Positions 34,559-43,932 are shown, counted from the first letter of the stretch. The stretch is 64,000 nucleotides of DNA from Pseudobythopirellula maris (GCF_007859945.1 NZ_SJPQ01000004.1:62001-126000); one strand, 5' to 3'. The notes: a model not told the origin generated them from the sequence alone. Translations and numbers: made by a program.

Positions 34559-36523
34559 TTGTTCGTCGGACCTGTATTCACGCGTGAGGCGGTCACCGCC
34601 CCACGTCGCCTGCCTTTCTTCGTCTACCGTGCGCTGTTCGTCGCCGCCCTGTTGGGGCTGGCGCTCACGGCGTGGCAAATTTTGCTCGGCGCACAGCAGG
34701 TGAGCGGCCCGGCCGCTCTGTCGCGGTTTGGCGAGGCGGTTTTTCGGCTGCTCACGCCGCTTCAGCTCACCGTCTCGGTCTTGTTTTCCGCGTTGCTCTC
34801 GGCCGCGGCCGTGTCGCAGGAGAAGGACAAGAAAACGCTGATCCTGCTGCTGCTCACCGACCTGCGAAACAGCGAATTGGTGCTCGGCCGGTTGCTCGCA
34901 AGCTTGCTCACCGTACTGGTGGTCACGCTCGCCACGCTGCCGTTCTTCCTGATGATGGCGCTCCTGGGGGGCGTGTCGCACGCCCAGATCGGCCGCGCGA
35001 TGGCGATTGTCGTTGTCAGCTCGCTGGCGGCCGGCAGCCTCGGCTCCACGGTCGCGCTGTGGCGGGAAAAGACTTTCCAGGCTTTGGCGATCACGGCCTT
35101 GGTGCTCGTCACCTGGGTTGTCGGCTGGGAGGTCGTTGGCGCCGGCGCCGTGGGCGAGACGATCGGCCCCTGGCGCGCCGACCGGCTCGCGGCCGTCATG
35201 AGCCCGTGGCGCGCCTTGGCCGAGGCGTGCGAGCCGCGGCTCGGCGCGGCGTCGGGCTCCGAGATCGTTCCCTTGGGCGAGGCGGATTTGCGGGATGGCG
35301 CGACCGGCGCCGTGGGGGGATTCATCGTCGCGGCTTCGCTGGCGGTCGTTGCGCTCAACCTGTTCGCGGTCTTGATGGTGCGGGTCTGGAACCCATCACG
35401 CGAGGCCAGGCCGCAGTCGCCGCAGTCCGAGCCGCACTCGAACCCGTCCGAATCCGAAACGCGGCCGCACAGCGGAGCGCAAGGTTGGAGCGCGGACCAA
35501 GACACCATCCGGCCGGAGCGTGACGCGCGAGTGGAACGCGCCGTGGCGGCTGTCACGAGCGAAGCGGTTACGGGCGCCGCGACCGGCCGATCGGCCCGAG
35601 TGGGCGAGGCGCGCGGCCAACAGCGTGAGGTGCACGCCGCCCCCGGCGCCGCCCGCCAGGTGTGGGACAACCCGATCCTGTGGCGCGAGACACGCACCTG
35701 GGCTTACGGCAAGAAAGTGCTGGTGGTCAAGCTGGCGTACGTGGCGATCTTCGTTCTCTGCGCCGTCGCCACGGCCGCCGCGACGCGCGACGACACCGGC
35801 GGCGGGGCGATCCCCGCGGCCGCCCAGCCGATGGCCCCGCTGCTCGTGGTGAGCCTGGTGCTGATCAACGCGTTGTCGGTGACGTCGATCACGAACGAAC
35901 GCGACGGCAAGTCGCTCGACTTGCTGCTGACCACCGACCTCACGCCCAAGGAGCTGATCTTCGGCAAGCTGGGCGGCGTGTTCTGGAACGCCCGCGAGAT
36001 GGTCGTGCTGCCGCTCGCGTTGTGCGCGTACCTGTGGTGGTTCGGCGCCCTCACGGGCTGGACGGCGTCGTTGCTCGTCGTCGGCCTGCTGGTGATGGAC
36101 GTCTTCGCGGCCGTCTTGGGCCTGCACGCCGGCATGATGTACTTCAGCAGCCGCCAGGCGATCGGGGCGAGTATCGGCACTTTGCTGTTCCTGTTCATTG
36201 GCGTTTCGACCTGCATGCGGATGATGCTGGCCTTGAGCGATTCGTTCGAGTCGCAGCTCGCGCCGTTCCTCGGTTTCATCTTCGGCGGCGGCGTGGGGCT
36301 CTACGCCGCGTTGGGGTGGCGCAACCCGTCCTCGGCGCTGGCGTTGGCGTCGTTCGCGGCGCCGTTCGCCACGTTCTACGCGATCGTCAGCTTCCTGATC
36401 GGCGACTACAGCCTCGTGGCGGCGGCCACGGTGGCGACCTTCGGCTTCGCCACCGCAGCGATGCTCGTGCCGGCGCTCTCGGAGTTCGATATCGCCACGG
36501 GCGCGGGGCCCAAAGAGTCCTGA
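34559..36523 (+). CDS. ABC-2 type permease, two fused modules
   Basis: This 654-residue integral membrane protein starts with TTG (GGAG nine bases upstream). Two ABC-2 membrane modules are joined in one chain. The first (about 1-275) contains QEKDKKTLILLLLTDLRNSELVLGRL. The second (about 365-650) contains NERDGKSLDLLLTTDLTPKELIFGKL, the same motif (E-K/R-D-x-K-x-L-x-LLLxTDL). A hydrophilic linker rich in Ser, Pro, Glu and Arg (about 280-365) connects them. No ABC ATPase gene is adjacent, so the partner must lie elsewhere. The substrate is unknown. Confidence 0.88.
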   Translation: MFVGPVFTREAVTAPRRLPFFVYRALFVAALLGLALTAWQILLGAQQVSGPAALSRFGEAVFRLLTPLQLTVSVLFSALLSAAAVSQEKDKKTLILLLLTDLRNSELVLGRLLASLLTVLVVTLATLPFFLMMALLGGVSHAQIGRAMAIVVVSSLAAGSLGSTVALWREKTFQALAITALVLVTWVVGWEVVGAGAVGETIGPWRADRLAAVMSPWRALAEACEPRLGAASGSEIVPLGEADLRDGATGAVGGFIVAASLAVVALNLFAVLMVRVWNPSREARPQSPQSEPHSNPSESETRPHSGAQGWSADQDTIRPERDARVERAVAAVTSEAVTGAATGRSARVGEARGQQREVHAAPGAARQVWDNPILWRETRTWAYGKKVLVVKLAYVAIFVLCAVATAAATRDDTGGGAIPAAAQPMAPLLVVSLVLINALSVTSITNERDGKSLDLLLTTDLTPKELIFGKLGGVFWNAREMVVLPLALCAYLWWFGALTGWTASLLVVGLLVMDVFAAVLGLHAGMMYFSSRQAIGASIGTLLFLFIGVSTCMRMMLALSDSFESQLAPFLGFIFGGGVGLYAALGWRNPSSALALASFAAPFATFYAIVSFLIGDYSLVAAATVATFGFATAAMLVPALSEFDIATGAGPKES

Positions 36524-36592
36524 CAGCCCGCCCGCCGCACATTTTTTCGTCGGCCTTGCTCCCAACCCACCCCGGTCTGCTAAACTCGCCGC

Positions 36593-37939
36593 GTGGAACC
36601 CCTCCTGAAGTCGCTGCCCGAATTGCTCGCCATGGCGGTGCTGATGGCGCTCTCGGGATTTTTCTCGTGCAGCGAGGCGGCGATGTTCTCGCTCAGCCGC
36701 GAGTCGCGCGCCGCCATGGGGACCGGCCGGGTGCCGGAGCGGGCCGCCATGCGATTGCTCGCCGACCCGGAGCGGCTGCTCACGTCGATCTTGCTCTGGA
36801 ACCTGGTGATCAACATCGCCTTTTTCGCGTTGGCGTCGGTTCTGACGCTGCGACTGGAGCGGGCCGGCGAGTCGGTGCTTTCCAAGGGCGTGGCGCTCGC
36901 CTCGTTGCTGCTGATCATCATCTTCAGCGAGATGCTCCCCAAGAACGTCGGCATCCTCTGGCCGCGCGGGCTGGCCGCCGCGGTGAGCTTGCCCCTGGGC
37001 GCCGCCACCAAGCTCGTCGACCCGCTGCTGCCGGCGCTGAGGGCGACGAACAACTTCGCCGAGCGGCTGCTGATCCCCCGGCTCGAGCCGGAGCCCTACC
37101 TCGAGCTTGCCGACCTGGAACGGGCCGTCGCGCTCGGTTCGGACGCCAACGACCCCCACCTGGACGACGACCAAGAGCAGTCCGCCCGGGGCGAAGCGCT
37201 CGAGGAGCTGGAGCGCGAGGTGCTGCACCGCGTGGTGGCGCTGGCCGGCACGCGTGTCGACGAGGTGATGCGGCCGCGCAAACGCTACGCGATGTTCCGC
37301 CCGCCCGTGTCGCTGGTCGACCTGGAAGGCGAGGCCCCGCCGAGCGGCTACGTGCTGATCACCGAGCCCGACAGCGACGAGATCGTGGCCGCTTTGCCAA
37401 CCACGCGGCTCGCCCTGCTGCCCGCCGAGCACCTGGAGCGGTACGCCGAGAGTGTGGCGACCATCCCGTGGTGCGCCACCTGCTCCTCGGCCCTCAGCGA
37501 GCTGCAAGAAACCGGCTGCCGCGTGGCGGCGGTGATCAACGAGTACGGCGACACGATCGGCGTGGTCACACGCGAGGACCTGCTGGACGCGATCTTCAGC
37601 GACCCCGAAACCCACGCCAGCGACTGGCACTGGATCCGCCCGGTGGGCGTCAAAGGCGTGGATGGCGACGACGAGACCGCCTGCGAGGCGGCCGGCGGCA
37701 CGCCGCTCCGCCGGTTGGCCAAGCGATTCGGCGTGGAGTTCCCCGAGTCGAAGAGCGTCACGGTGGCCGGCCTGCTGCACGAGTTGCTGGAGCACGCCCC
37801 GCAAGAGGGCGACCGTCTCGTCTGGGGCGGCTTGGTTTGGGTCGTGGTTTCGACGACCGAGGGACACGACGGCTCGGGCGACACGGTGGCTCGCATCGCC
37901 CCGGCCTCGCCGGCCGACTTCCACGGCGGGGGGGCCTGA
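36593..37939 (+). CDS. CNNM/CorC-family membrane protein (DUF21, CBS, CorC_HlyC)
   Basis: This 448-residue protein starts with GTG. The DUF21/CNNM membrane domain is at about 1-180 (ALSGFFSCSEAAMFSLSRESR, then LLWNLVINIAFFALAS and FSEMLPKNVGI). A CBS-pair region follows (about 210-350, ending RVAAVINEYGDTIGVVTREDLLDAIF). The C-terminal CorC_HlyC domain ends with GGLVWVVVSTTEGHDGSGDTV. Proteins of this kind are linked to Mg2+ or other divalent-cation export. It is four bases upstream of a second, shorter CNNM gene, which suggests a heteromeric pair. A TAAACT -10-like sequence about 15 bases before the GTG implies a very short leader. Confidence 0.9.
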   Translation: MEPLLKSLPELLAMAVLMALSGFFSCSEAAMFSLSRESRAAMGTGRVPERAAMRLLADPERLLTSILLWNLVINIAFFALASVLTLRLERAGESVLSKGVALASLLLIIIFSEMLPKNVGILWPRGLAAAVSLPLGAATKLVDPLLPALRATNNFAERLLIPRLEPEPYLELADLERAVALGSDANDPHLDDDQEQSARGEALEELEREVLHRVVALAGTRVDEVMRPRKRYAMFRPPVSLVDLEGEAPPSGYVLITEPDSDEIVAALPTTRLALLPAEHLERYAESVATIPWCATCSSALSELQETGCRVAAVINEYGDTIGVVTREDLLDAIFSDPETHASDWHWIRPVGVKGVDGDDETACEAAGGTPLRRLAKRFGVEFPESKSVTVAGLLHELLEHAPQEGDRLVWGGLVWVVVSTTEGHDGSGDTVARIAPASPADFHGGGA

Positions 37940-37943
37940 CGCC

Positions 37944-38906
37944 ATGCTCTTGGCCCTGCTGCTATTCTTCGTCGGCCTGATGCTCAGCGCGTTCTTCAGC
38001 GGCTCGGAGACCGGTTTTTACCGGGCCCCGCGGCTGCGGATGGTGATCGACTCGCTCGCCGGCGACCGCGTGGCCAAGCGCTTGCTGTGGGCCGCCAATC
38101 GCCCCACGCTGTTCGTCGCCACGTCGCTGGTGGGCAACAACGTGGCCAACTACCTGGTGTCGCTCGCGGTGGTGATCGCCGCGTCGGTGTGGTTCCCCGG
38201 CTCCGAGGCGGCGGGGGTGCTCGTGCCGATCGCGTTCACCCCGATCGTGTTTATCTGCGGCGAGCTGCTGCCGAAGAACGCCTTCCTCGACGCCCCCTAC
38301 CGGCTGCTCCGCAAGTGCGTGCCGGGGCTCATGATCGCCGGCTTCTTGTTCGCCCCGATCAGCGCGTTGCTGTGGTTGGTAGGACGCACGCTCGAGTGGA
38401 TCGGCAACGCCCCGGTCGCCAAGCTCCGTGTGGCTCTCGCCCGCCGTGAGATCGAGGGGGTGTTCGACGAGGGGCACGCGATCGGGCTGTTGGCCTCGGC
38501 CCAGAAGGACTTGGCGCTGGCGACCTTCTCGCTCGCGCGGCGGCCGCTGAAGGAGTTCATCCTTCCTGTCGCCAAGGAACCGATCGCCCGGGCCGACATG
38601 TCGCGGCGCGCGGTGCTGCGTCTTGCCCGGCAGAGGCGGCTCGACGAGCTGCCCGTGGTCAACGCCGACTCACCGCTCGAACCAATCGGCAAGGTGCGCG
38701 TGCTCGACTGCGCCCTGGCGCCCGGCGCCGACGGCTTGCCGGTCTTGCCGTTGCCCGTGTTGCGCGACACCGACAGCGCGTTGCGCGCCATCACTCGGCT
38801 GCAGACCGACGACGAAACCTTGGCCCAAGCGCGCGACGCGTCCGGCAAGCTGCTCGGCTACGTCCGCTTAGAGAATCTCTACGCCGAGCTGCTGGCGGGC
38901 GAATAG
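37944..38906 (+). CDS. CNNM/DUF21 membrane protein with CBS region, no CorC domain
   Basis: This 320-residue protein starts at the ATG at 37944, four bases after the previous stop; the longer frame upstream is a shadow of the preceding gene. The CNNM domain is LMLSAFFSGSETGFYRAPRLR, then SLVGNNVANYLVSL and ICGELLPKNAFLDAPYRLL. The CBS part includes RRLDELPVVNADSPLEPIGKVR and LLGYVRLENLYAELL. It lacks the C-terminal CorC_HlyC domain that its neighbour has. It probably works with the upstream protein. Confidence 0.9.
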   Translation: MLLALLLFFVGLMLSAFFSGSETGFYRAPRLRMVIDSLAGDRVAKRLLWAANRPTLFVATSLVGNNVANYLVSLAVVIAASVWFPGSEAAGVLVPIAFTPIVFICGELLPKNAFLDAPYRLLRKCVPGLMIAGFLFAPISALLWLVGRTLEWIGNAPVAKLRVALARREIEGVFDEGHAIGLLASAQKDLALATFSLARRPLKEFILPVAKEPIARADMSRRAVLRLARQRRLDELPVVNADSPLEPIGKVRVLDCALAPGADGLPVLPLPVLRDTDSALRAITRLQTDDETLAQARDASGKLLGYVRLENLYAELLAGE

Positions 38907-38951
38907 CGGGCCCGGCTGCGTCCCTCGCCCACGGCGTGTTGAGCGTCGCGG

Positions 38952-39215
38952 CTACTTCTGGTAGCCGAGCGACTTCACCACGCCGAGCATCTCTTCGAAG
39001 TTGATGAACCGCCGGCGGTTGCGGAGCTTGTACGTGTCGATCGCCGCCGCCAACTCGGCCGCGTCCGGCGAAAGACCATCGTGCGAATTGGTGAACTGCC
39101 GCCGCTCACGCGCCGGTCCCCCGTCGGTGGTCGACGAGCGACGGTCGACAAACGCTGGCGTTTGCGAAGGCGTGACGGTCGTGAAAGCGGCTTCGGCGGT
39201 GGCGGCTTCGGACAT
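38952..39215 (-). CDS. Small conserved planctomycete protein (YKLRNRRRFINFEEM motif)
   Basis: This 87-residue protein starts at an ATG at 39215 (an in-frame start 14 codons upstream, at 39257, is also possible). The N-terminal half is Ala/Thr/Ser rich and variable. The C-terminal part is ELAAAIDTYKLRNRRRFINF followed by EEMLGVVKSLGYQK. I recall this ending from many planctomycete small proteins of unknown function. It is soluble and basic in the motif. It is convergent with the CNNM gene pair. Confidence 0.7.
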   Translation of the reverse strand: MSEAATAEAAFTTVTPSQTPAFVDRRSSTTDGGPARERRQFTNSHDGLSPDAAELAAAIDTYKLRNRRRFINFEEMLGVVKSLGYQK

Positions 39216-39387
39216 GGCGGCTGGTTCCAGACGGGAGAGGGCGGTTGGCGTGCGCAAGCGGGCTTCTTTGGGAGTCTACGACACGATTCGCCACCGGGAC
39301 GCTCGGCGGCGAGGCGAGCTGAGAGCGCAGCCCGCACAACCCGTGTCGCCGGTGCGAACCGACCGTTTTTGGCTCCTTCGGCTGGAA

Positions 39388-39550
39388 GTGGCGTCCCGCA
39401 ACCAGGGGTCCACTGCGTATTGCCCCTGGGCGTGGAGTCCCGCGACTAGCGGCGCCTGGGCCGTAGGTCCCGCGACCGGCGGCGCCTGAACGTGGTGTCC
39501 CGCGACGGCCGGTTCAGGGAAGTGGCGTTCCGCGACGGGCGGTCAACCCA
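39388..39550. repeat. 30-bp-period tandem repeat (GTGG-GTCCCGCGAC units)
   Basis: The core TCCCGCGAC recurs at 39438, 39468, 39498 and 39528 (TTCCGCGAC at the last), exactly 30 bp apart. A more diverged unit (TCCCGCAAC) lies 44 bp before the first. Each core is preceded by GTGGxG or a close variant and followed by a variable GGCGG-like stretch. The array fills the gap between the small planctomycete protein and the TPR lipoprotein gene, and no supported gene overlaps it. It has no CRISPR-like spacer structure. Confidence 0.8.
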
Positions 39551-39563
39551 AAGGCCGCAGCGG

Positions 39564-40493
39564 CTATCGCAAGGTTGTTGCGTCGCCGGTCAGCCGCGCA
39601 ACCAGCTCTTGGCTGGCGGCGTGGTTCGAGTCGGCCCCGAGCGCGAGTCGCGCCTCGGCCAGGGCTTGGTCGGGGCGGCCGCAGGCGGCCTCGGCGTGCG
39701 CCAGGTAGCAGTGCGTGTCGGCGTCGGTGGCGCCGTGGGCGATCGCCAGCCGCAAGCTATCGGCCGCCTCCTGCGGCCGGCCGAGATCGGCGTAGCAACG
39801 CCCCTCGAGCGCCAAGACCCCGGCGGGCTCTTCGCCCGGCGCGTAGCTGTCCAGCAGGTGGTGGATCGCCACCAAGCCGCGGTTCGGCGCCCCGCGCTCA
39901 TGCTGCAAGGCCGCGAGCTCGGTGAGCAACGCCGTGTCGTTCGGCGCGTAACGCAAAGCCTGCTGCGTGTCGGCGAGCGCCCGGTCGGCATCGCCTTGCA
40001 TGCGGAAGGCCCGCCCACGCAGCGCCCAGGCCGAGGCGTTCTTGCCATCGATCGTGATCGCCTCGGTGGCCCGTTCGCGCGCCGCGGTGGCGTTGTTCGT
40101 CGCCAGGTGAATCTCGCCCGCCAAGATCAGCGACCGCGGGTCGCCAGGATCGAACCGGCAGGCCAACTCGGCGTGGGCGAGCGCCTCGGCGAGCGAGCCT
40201 CGCTGACGCAGCGCCTGGGCCAAGTGGCGGTTCGTGTCGGCGTCTTGCGGCGAGACCTCGGCCGCCTGTCGCAGCCACGACTCGGCCTCGTACCAGCGGC
40301 CCGACTCCATGGCCGACACGCCGCGGTGCCACAGGCTGCGTGACTTGGCGACGTAGTCGGGCACCGGGCTGCGGTCGCGGAGCGTCGCGCAACCGGAAGC
40401 CATCGCCAACAACCCCGCCCCCAACGCGCAAACGGCGCGAGTGGTCGGCTTGGGCACGGCGGCATTTCGCGGCGAGTTTCGACGCATACGCAT
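39564..40493 (-). CDS. TPR lipoprotein
   Basis: This 309-residue protein starts at an ATG at 40493 (MRMRRNSPRN). A lipoprotein signal peptide follows, with the lipobox LLAMASGC. TPR repeats run from about residue 50 to the end (WHRGVSAMESGRWYEAESWLRQAAEVSPQDADTNRHLAQALRQ and so on), six or more in number. It is probably an envelope-anchored protein interaction scaffold. The extension of the frame further upstream (to 40577) overlaps the region of the divergent gene's promoter and has no signal peptide. Confidence 0.85.
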   Translation of the reverse strand: MRMRRNSPRNAAVPKPTTRAVCALGAGLLAMASGCATLRDRSPVPDYVAKSRSLWHRGVSAMESGRWYEAESWLRQAAEVSPQDADTNRHLAQALRQRGSLAEALAHAELACRFDPGDPRSLILAGEIHLATNNATAARERATEAITIDGKNASAWALRGRAFRMQGDADRALADTQQALRYAPNDTALLTELAALQHERGAPNRGLVAIHHLLDSYAPGEEPAGVLALEGRCYADLGRPQEAADSLRLAIAHGATDADTHCYLAHAEAACGRPDQALAEARLALGADSNHAASQELVARLTGDATTLR

Positions 40494-40666
40494 GGAAGGG
40501 GTCGGTACGGAGCGGGGCGTCGCGGAGAGTAGCTGGCGCCCCGCTCTCGGGCAACGCCACCCGTTGAGTGCTAGCAAGACGCACGAGCGGGGGGCTCGTC
40601 CCTGGTTGGATCTAAGCGCAGGGTGGGGAGGTTCAACGCTCCCCGCGGCGGCGTTATGCTAGCGTC

Positions 40667-41113
40667 ATGCTGAGCCAATACAACGAGAACGGTGTCCGTA
40701 TCCTGTACCCCGAGGGCTGGAAGCTCGACGAGTCGCGCGACGACGACTCCGCGCTGCAGATCACGCTCGAGAGCCCCGAAACGGCCTTCTGGTCGCTGAG
40801 CGTTTACCCCGAGGCGCGGGAAACGGAGGCCCTCGCCGGCGCGGTGCTAGAGGCCCTGAAGGCCGAGTACCCCGAGCTCGATCACACCGAAGCGACCGAG
40901 ACGCACGCCGGCGTGGAGCTGGCGGGCTTCGACGCCAACTTTATCTGTCTCGACCTGACGAACACGGTCGAGGTCCGCGTCTGCCACCGGGGGGCGTCGA
41001 CGTACCTCTTGATGCGCCAGGCCGAGGACCAAGAGTTCGTCACGATCGCCCCCGTGATGCAAGCGATCACGGCGAGCCTGTTCTCGGAGTCGTCAGGAGT
41101 TGCTAGCGACTAG
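40667..41113 (+). CDS. Conserved hypothetical protein (PsbP/DUF1795-like fold suspected)
   Basis: This is a 148-residue protein starting MLSQYNENGVRILYPEGWKL. Alternating beta strands and a helix follow (WSLSVYPEARETEALAGAVLEALKAEYP), then further strands (RVCHRGASTYLLMRQAEDQEFVTIAPVMQAI). The opening YPEGWKL and overall pattern resemble PsbP-like or DUF1795 domains, but I cannot confirm it. There is no signal peptide, so it is probably cytoplasmic. A TATGCT -10-like sequence lies just before the ATG, suggesting a very short leader. It is divergent from the TPR lipoprotein. Confidence 0.7.
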   Translation: MLSQYNENGVRILYPEGWKLDESRDDDSALQITLESPETAFWSLSVYPEARETEALAGAVLEALKAEYPELDHTEATETHAGVELAGFDANFICLDLTNTVEVRVCHRGASTYLLMRQAEDQEFVTIAPVMQAITASLFSESSGVASD

Positions 41114-41127
41114 CAACTCAAAACTCG

Positions 41128-41949
41128 CTAGCCGCTCATCTTGCGGAGCAGCCAGTCGCCCCAATCGGGGCTGAGCCGTGAGAGGGCGAACAGCAGGCGC
41201 GCCTTCTTGGGCAGCACAAGCTCGGACTGGCGCCGCTCGCAGGCGTTGAGGATCTTCTCGGCAAGCCGGTCGGGGTCGATCGCCGAGACCTTGGCCCCGG
41301 CGCCCGGCTTGCGGGCAGCGGCGTCGAGGCCCGACGCTTGATCGTCGTAGCGGGCGCCGCCGTCGGGGCGGGCGATCGGGCCGGGGCAGACCAGCAGCGT
41401 GTGCAGCCCGCCTCCTGGGGCGGCTCCTTCGCCCATCTCGAGCCGCAACTGCTGGGCGAGCGCCGCCAGCGGGAACTTGCTCGTCGGATAAGCGCCCAGG
41501 TTCCGCGGCGCGCTGTGCGTGGCGAGCGAGCCGATCAGCACCAGGCTGCCGCGACGCTCGGCCAGCCCCGCGGCCGACCCCCGCGCGAGTTCGGCGGCCG
41601 CCAGGAAGTTGATCCGCCACAACGCCTCGAACTCCTCGGCCGTGGTGTCGACCACGCGGCCACGCATCGAGCGGCCCGCGGCGTGGCACAACAAGTCGAG
41701 CGGCGCCGCCTCGGCCGACAGCCGACCGCCGGCGCCCTGTTCGGCCAAGTCGACGGCCGTGGTTTCCACCATCCCGCCGTGCCGCCGCAACCAAGCGGCG
41801 GCCTCGTCGAGCTTGCCGGCGTCGCGCCCGGCGATTCGCACCGCGGCGCCGCGGCTGGCGAGCGCATCGGCGATCGCCAGCCCCAAGCCGGCCGATCCGC
41901 CGGTCACGAGCGCGCGTTTATCATTCCAATTGGATGGCGGTTGCGGCAC
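41128..41949 (-). CDS. Short-chain dehydrogenase/reductase
   Basis: This is a 273-residue classical SDR from the GTG at 41949 (an earlier GTG at 41985 is possible). The NAD(P)-binding motif is TGGSAGLGLA. NNAG-like LLCHAAGRSM is atypical. The catalytic Ser lies in LIGSLATHSAP and the Tyr-Lys pair in AYPTSKFPLAAL. An Arg after the first strand (IAGRDAGK) suggests NADP preference. The C-terminal helices (LPKKARLLFALSRLSPDW) resemble SDRs acting on ketosphinganine-like or similar lipids, but the substrate is not known. It is divergent from pyruvate kinase. Confidence 0.88.
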   Translation of the reverse strand: MPQPPSNWNDKRALVTGGSAGLGLAIADALASRGAAVRIAGRDAGKLDEAAAWLRRHGGMVETTAVDLAEQGAGGRLSAEAAPLDLLCHAAGRSMRGRVVDTTAEEFEALWRINFLAAAELARGSAAGLAERRGSLVLIGSLATHSAPRNLGAYPTSKFPLAALAQQLRLEMGEGAAPGGGLHTLLVCPGPIARPDGGARYDDQASGLDAAARKPGAGAKVSAIDPDRLAEKILNACERRQSELVLPKKARLLFALSRLSPDWGDWLLRKMSG

Positions 41950-42122
41950 AAGGCCAGCGTATCGGCTGCAACGGCCGGCCGCCACGGGCCCTCGGCTGGT
42001 ATCGGCGAGCTAGAATCCCCTGGGTTTTTGGCGAGAGCATTTTCTCCCCTTCACCTTTGCGGGCTTCCGAGCGACACTGTCAGTGACGCCGGGCGGTCCC
42101 CACGTCACCCACCAGGAACCTT

Positions 42123-43682
42123 ATGTCGAGCAACGCCATCGTTCCCACCGACGGGGCTCCCAGCCCTTCCAAACAAGCCAAGCCGGCCGCCGAAGGCGAG
42201 TCGCTTTACTACACCAAGTTGGCCCTGCGGGCGCGGACCAAGATTGTCTCGACGATCGGGCCCGCCTGTTGCGACCCCGAAAGGCTCGAGGCGTTGGCCT
42301 CGGCCGGGGTCGACGTGTTCCGTCTCAACATGGCCCACGCCGGGCCCGAAGCGCAGCAGGAGCACGTCGACAACCTGCGGGCGATCAGCAATCGGATCGG
42401 GTTCCCGATCGGCATCCTCGCCGACCTGGCGGGCCCCAAGATCCGGCTCGGCGACGTTCACGAAGACCGCGTCTTCTGCGAGACCGACCAAGAGTTCTTC
42501 TTCATCGAGGGAGACACTCCCGGCGGGCCCGACGAGTTCACCTGCACCTACAAGCCGCTGGTTTCCGAGTTGTCGGTCGGCGACCGAGTGATGCTGGCCG
42601 ACGGCACCGTGGCGCTCATTGTCGAGGAGAAGCTCGAAGACCGGGTCCGCGTGCGCACCGTGCAACGGGGCGTCATCCGCAGCCGGCAGGGGATCAACCT
42701 GCCGGGCGTGAACCTCAGCGCCCCGGCGATCAGCATGACCGACCACCAGCACGCCGAGTGGTGTGCGAAGGCGGGCGTCGACTACGTGAGCCTCAGCTTC
42801 GTCCGCACCCCCGACGAGGTGCGCGTGCTGCGCGACATCCTCCGGTCCAACGGATCGAAGGCGCACGTCATCGCCAAGATCGAGAAGGGCGAAGCTCTCG
42901 TCCGCCTGGACGAGATCGTCAAGAACGCCGACGGCATCATGGTCGCCCGCGGCGACCTGGGCGTCGAGATCGACGTGGCCCAGATGCCGATCGAGCAGAA
43001 ACGGATCATCGACGCCTGCCACCGCTACCAGAAGCCGGTGATCGTCGCCACACAGATGCTCGACTCGATGCACGACTCGTTGCAGCCCAAACGCTCGGAG
43101 GTGACCGACGTGGCCAACGCCGTGCTGGACGGCGGCGACGCCTGCATGCTCTCGGGCGAGACCGCCATCGGCAAGTACCCGCTCGAGACCGTGGAGATGA
43201 TGAACCGCATCTGCCGCGCGACCGAGTCGAGCGACGTCCACCGCATCCCCAAGCTGCGCAACATCGTCGAGTCGGCCACCATCAGCGTGGTCACCAGCGC
43301 GGTGGTCAAGAGCGCCGGCTCGCTGGCCCGCGACCTCGGGGCCAAGCTGCTGGTCGTGGCCAGCCATTCGGGCCGCACGGCCCTGGGGCTCTCGCAGCAG
43401 CGCAGCAGCGTGCCGGTGATCGGCGTCAGCTCGAGCGAAGAAACACTGCGTCGGATGTGCCTTTACTGGGGCGTCACGCCGCTGCGCGGGGCGCCCGCCT
43501 GCGACTTGCAAGAACTCATCCGCTACGCCGACCGCTGGTCGTGCCGCGTGGGCTTGTGCCACAAGGGGGACCGCATCGTGATTGTCGGCGGCTCGCACCT
43601 GACCGATGGCTCGCAGGCCAACGTGGCGATCAGCGGCGAGCACGACATCATCACTGTGCACGAGATCGAGGGTCTCGAATAA
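42123..43682 (+). CDS. pyk: Pyruvate kinase
   Basis: This 519-residue glycolytic enzyme converts phosphoenolpyruvate and ADP to pyruvate and ATP. It shows TKIVSTIGPACCDPE, the substrate-binding block GVDVFRLNMAHA (the usual NFSHG reads NMAHA), and the active-site signature IAKIEKGEALVRLDEI, then GIMVARGDLGVEI and VIVATQMLDSM. The C-terminal domain includes AVVKSAGSLARDLGAKLLVV and SGRTALGLSQQR. A ribosome-binding site (AGGA) precedes the ATG. A TAGAAT -10-like box lies at 42011-42016. It has an N-terminal extension of about 35 residues compared with the E. coli enzyme. Confidence 0.97.
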   Translation: MSSNAIVPTDGAPSPSKQAKPAAEGESLYYTKLALRARTKIVSTIGPACCDPERLEALASAGVDVFRLNMAHAGPEAQQEHVDNLRAISNRIGFPIGILADLAGPKIRLGDVHEDRVFCETDQEFFFIEGDTPGGPDEFTCTYKPLVSELSVGDRVMLADGTVALIVEEKLEDRVRVRTVQRGVIRSRQGINLPGVNLSAPAISMTDHQHAEWCAKAGVDYVSLSFVRTPDEVRVLRDILRSNGSKAHVIAKIEKGEALVRLDEIVKNADGIMVARGDLGVEIDVAQMPIEQKRIIDACHRYQKPVIVATQMLDSMHDSLQPKRSEVTDVANAVLDGGDACMLSGETAIGKYPLETVEMMNRICRATESSDVHRIPKLRNIVESATISVVTSAVVKSAGSLARDLGAKLLVVASHSGRTALGLSQQRSSVPVIGVSSSEETLRRMCLYWGVTPLRGAPACDLQELIRYADRWSCRVGLCHKGDRIVIVGGSHLTDGSQANVAISGEHDIITVHEIEGLE

Positions 43683-43932
43683 AGAAAGCCCTCCGCTTTC
43701 ACGCTGCTTGCAATTATTTATGAAAACCTGGGAACAACCTGCGAACCAGCCCTTCGGGGGCTGCGTAGCCTCAGCAACCCGCCGATTTCTATGGTATCGG
43801 TCCCAGTCTTAATCAATAATCTTTAGGCAACAACTCAAGGGTGGGCCGAACGCTTCCTCGGCCCCGCGCCACAGCTAGATGACGCGTTAGTACGCCCACG
43901 CCCTGCTGATCTTCACTCACCGGATTCCCGCC

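Noticed and set aside
35396-37945. Minus-strand frame of 849 codons opposite the ABC-2 permease and CNNM genes
   Set aside because: Spans two recognised genes on the other strand; no domain and biased composition.
39388-39550. CRISPR-like array of 30-bp units
   Set aside because: The units are contiguous tandem copies without unique spacers of constant length, and no cas genes are nearby.
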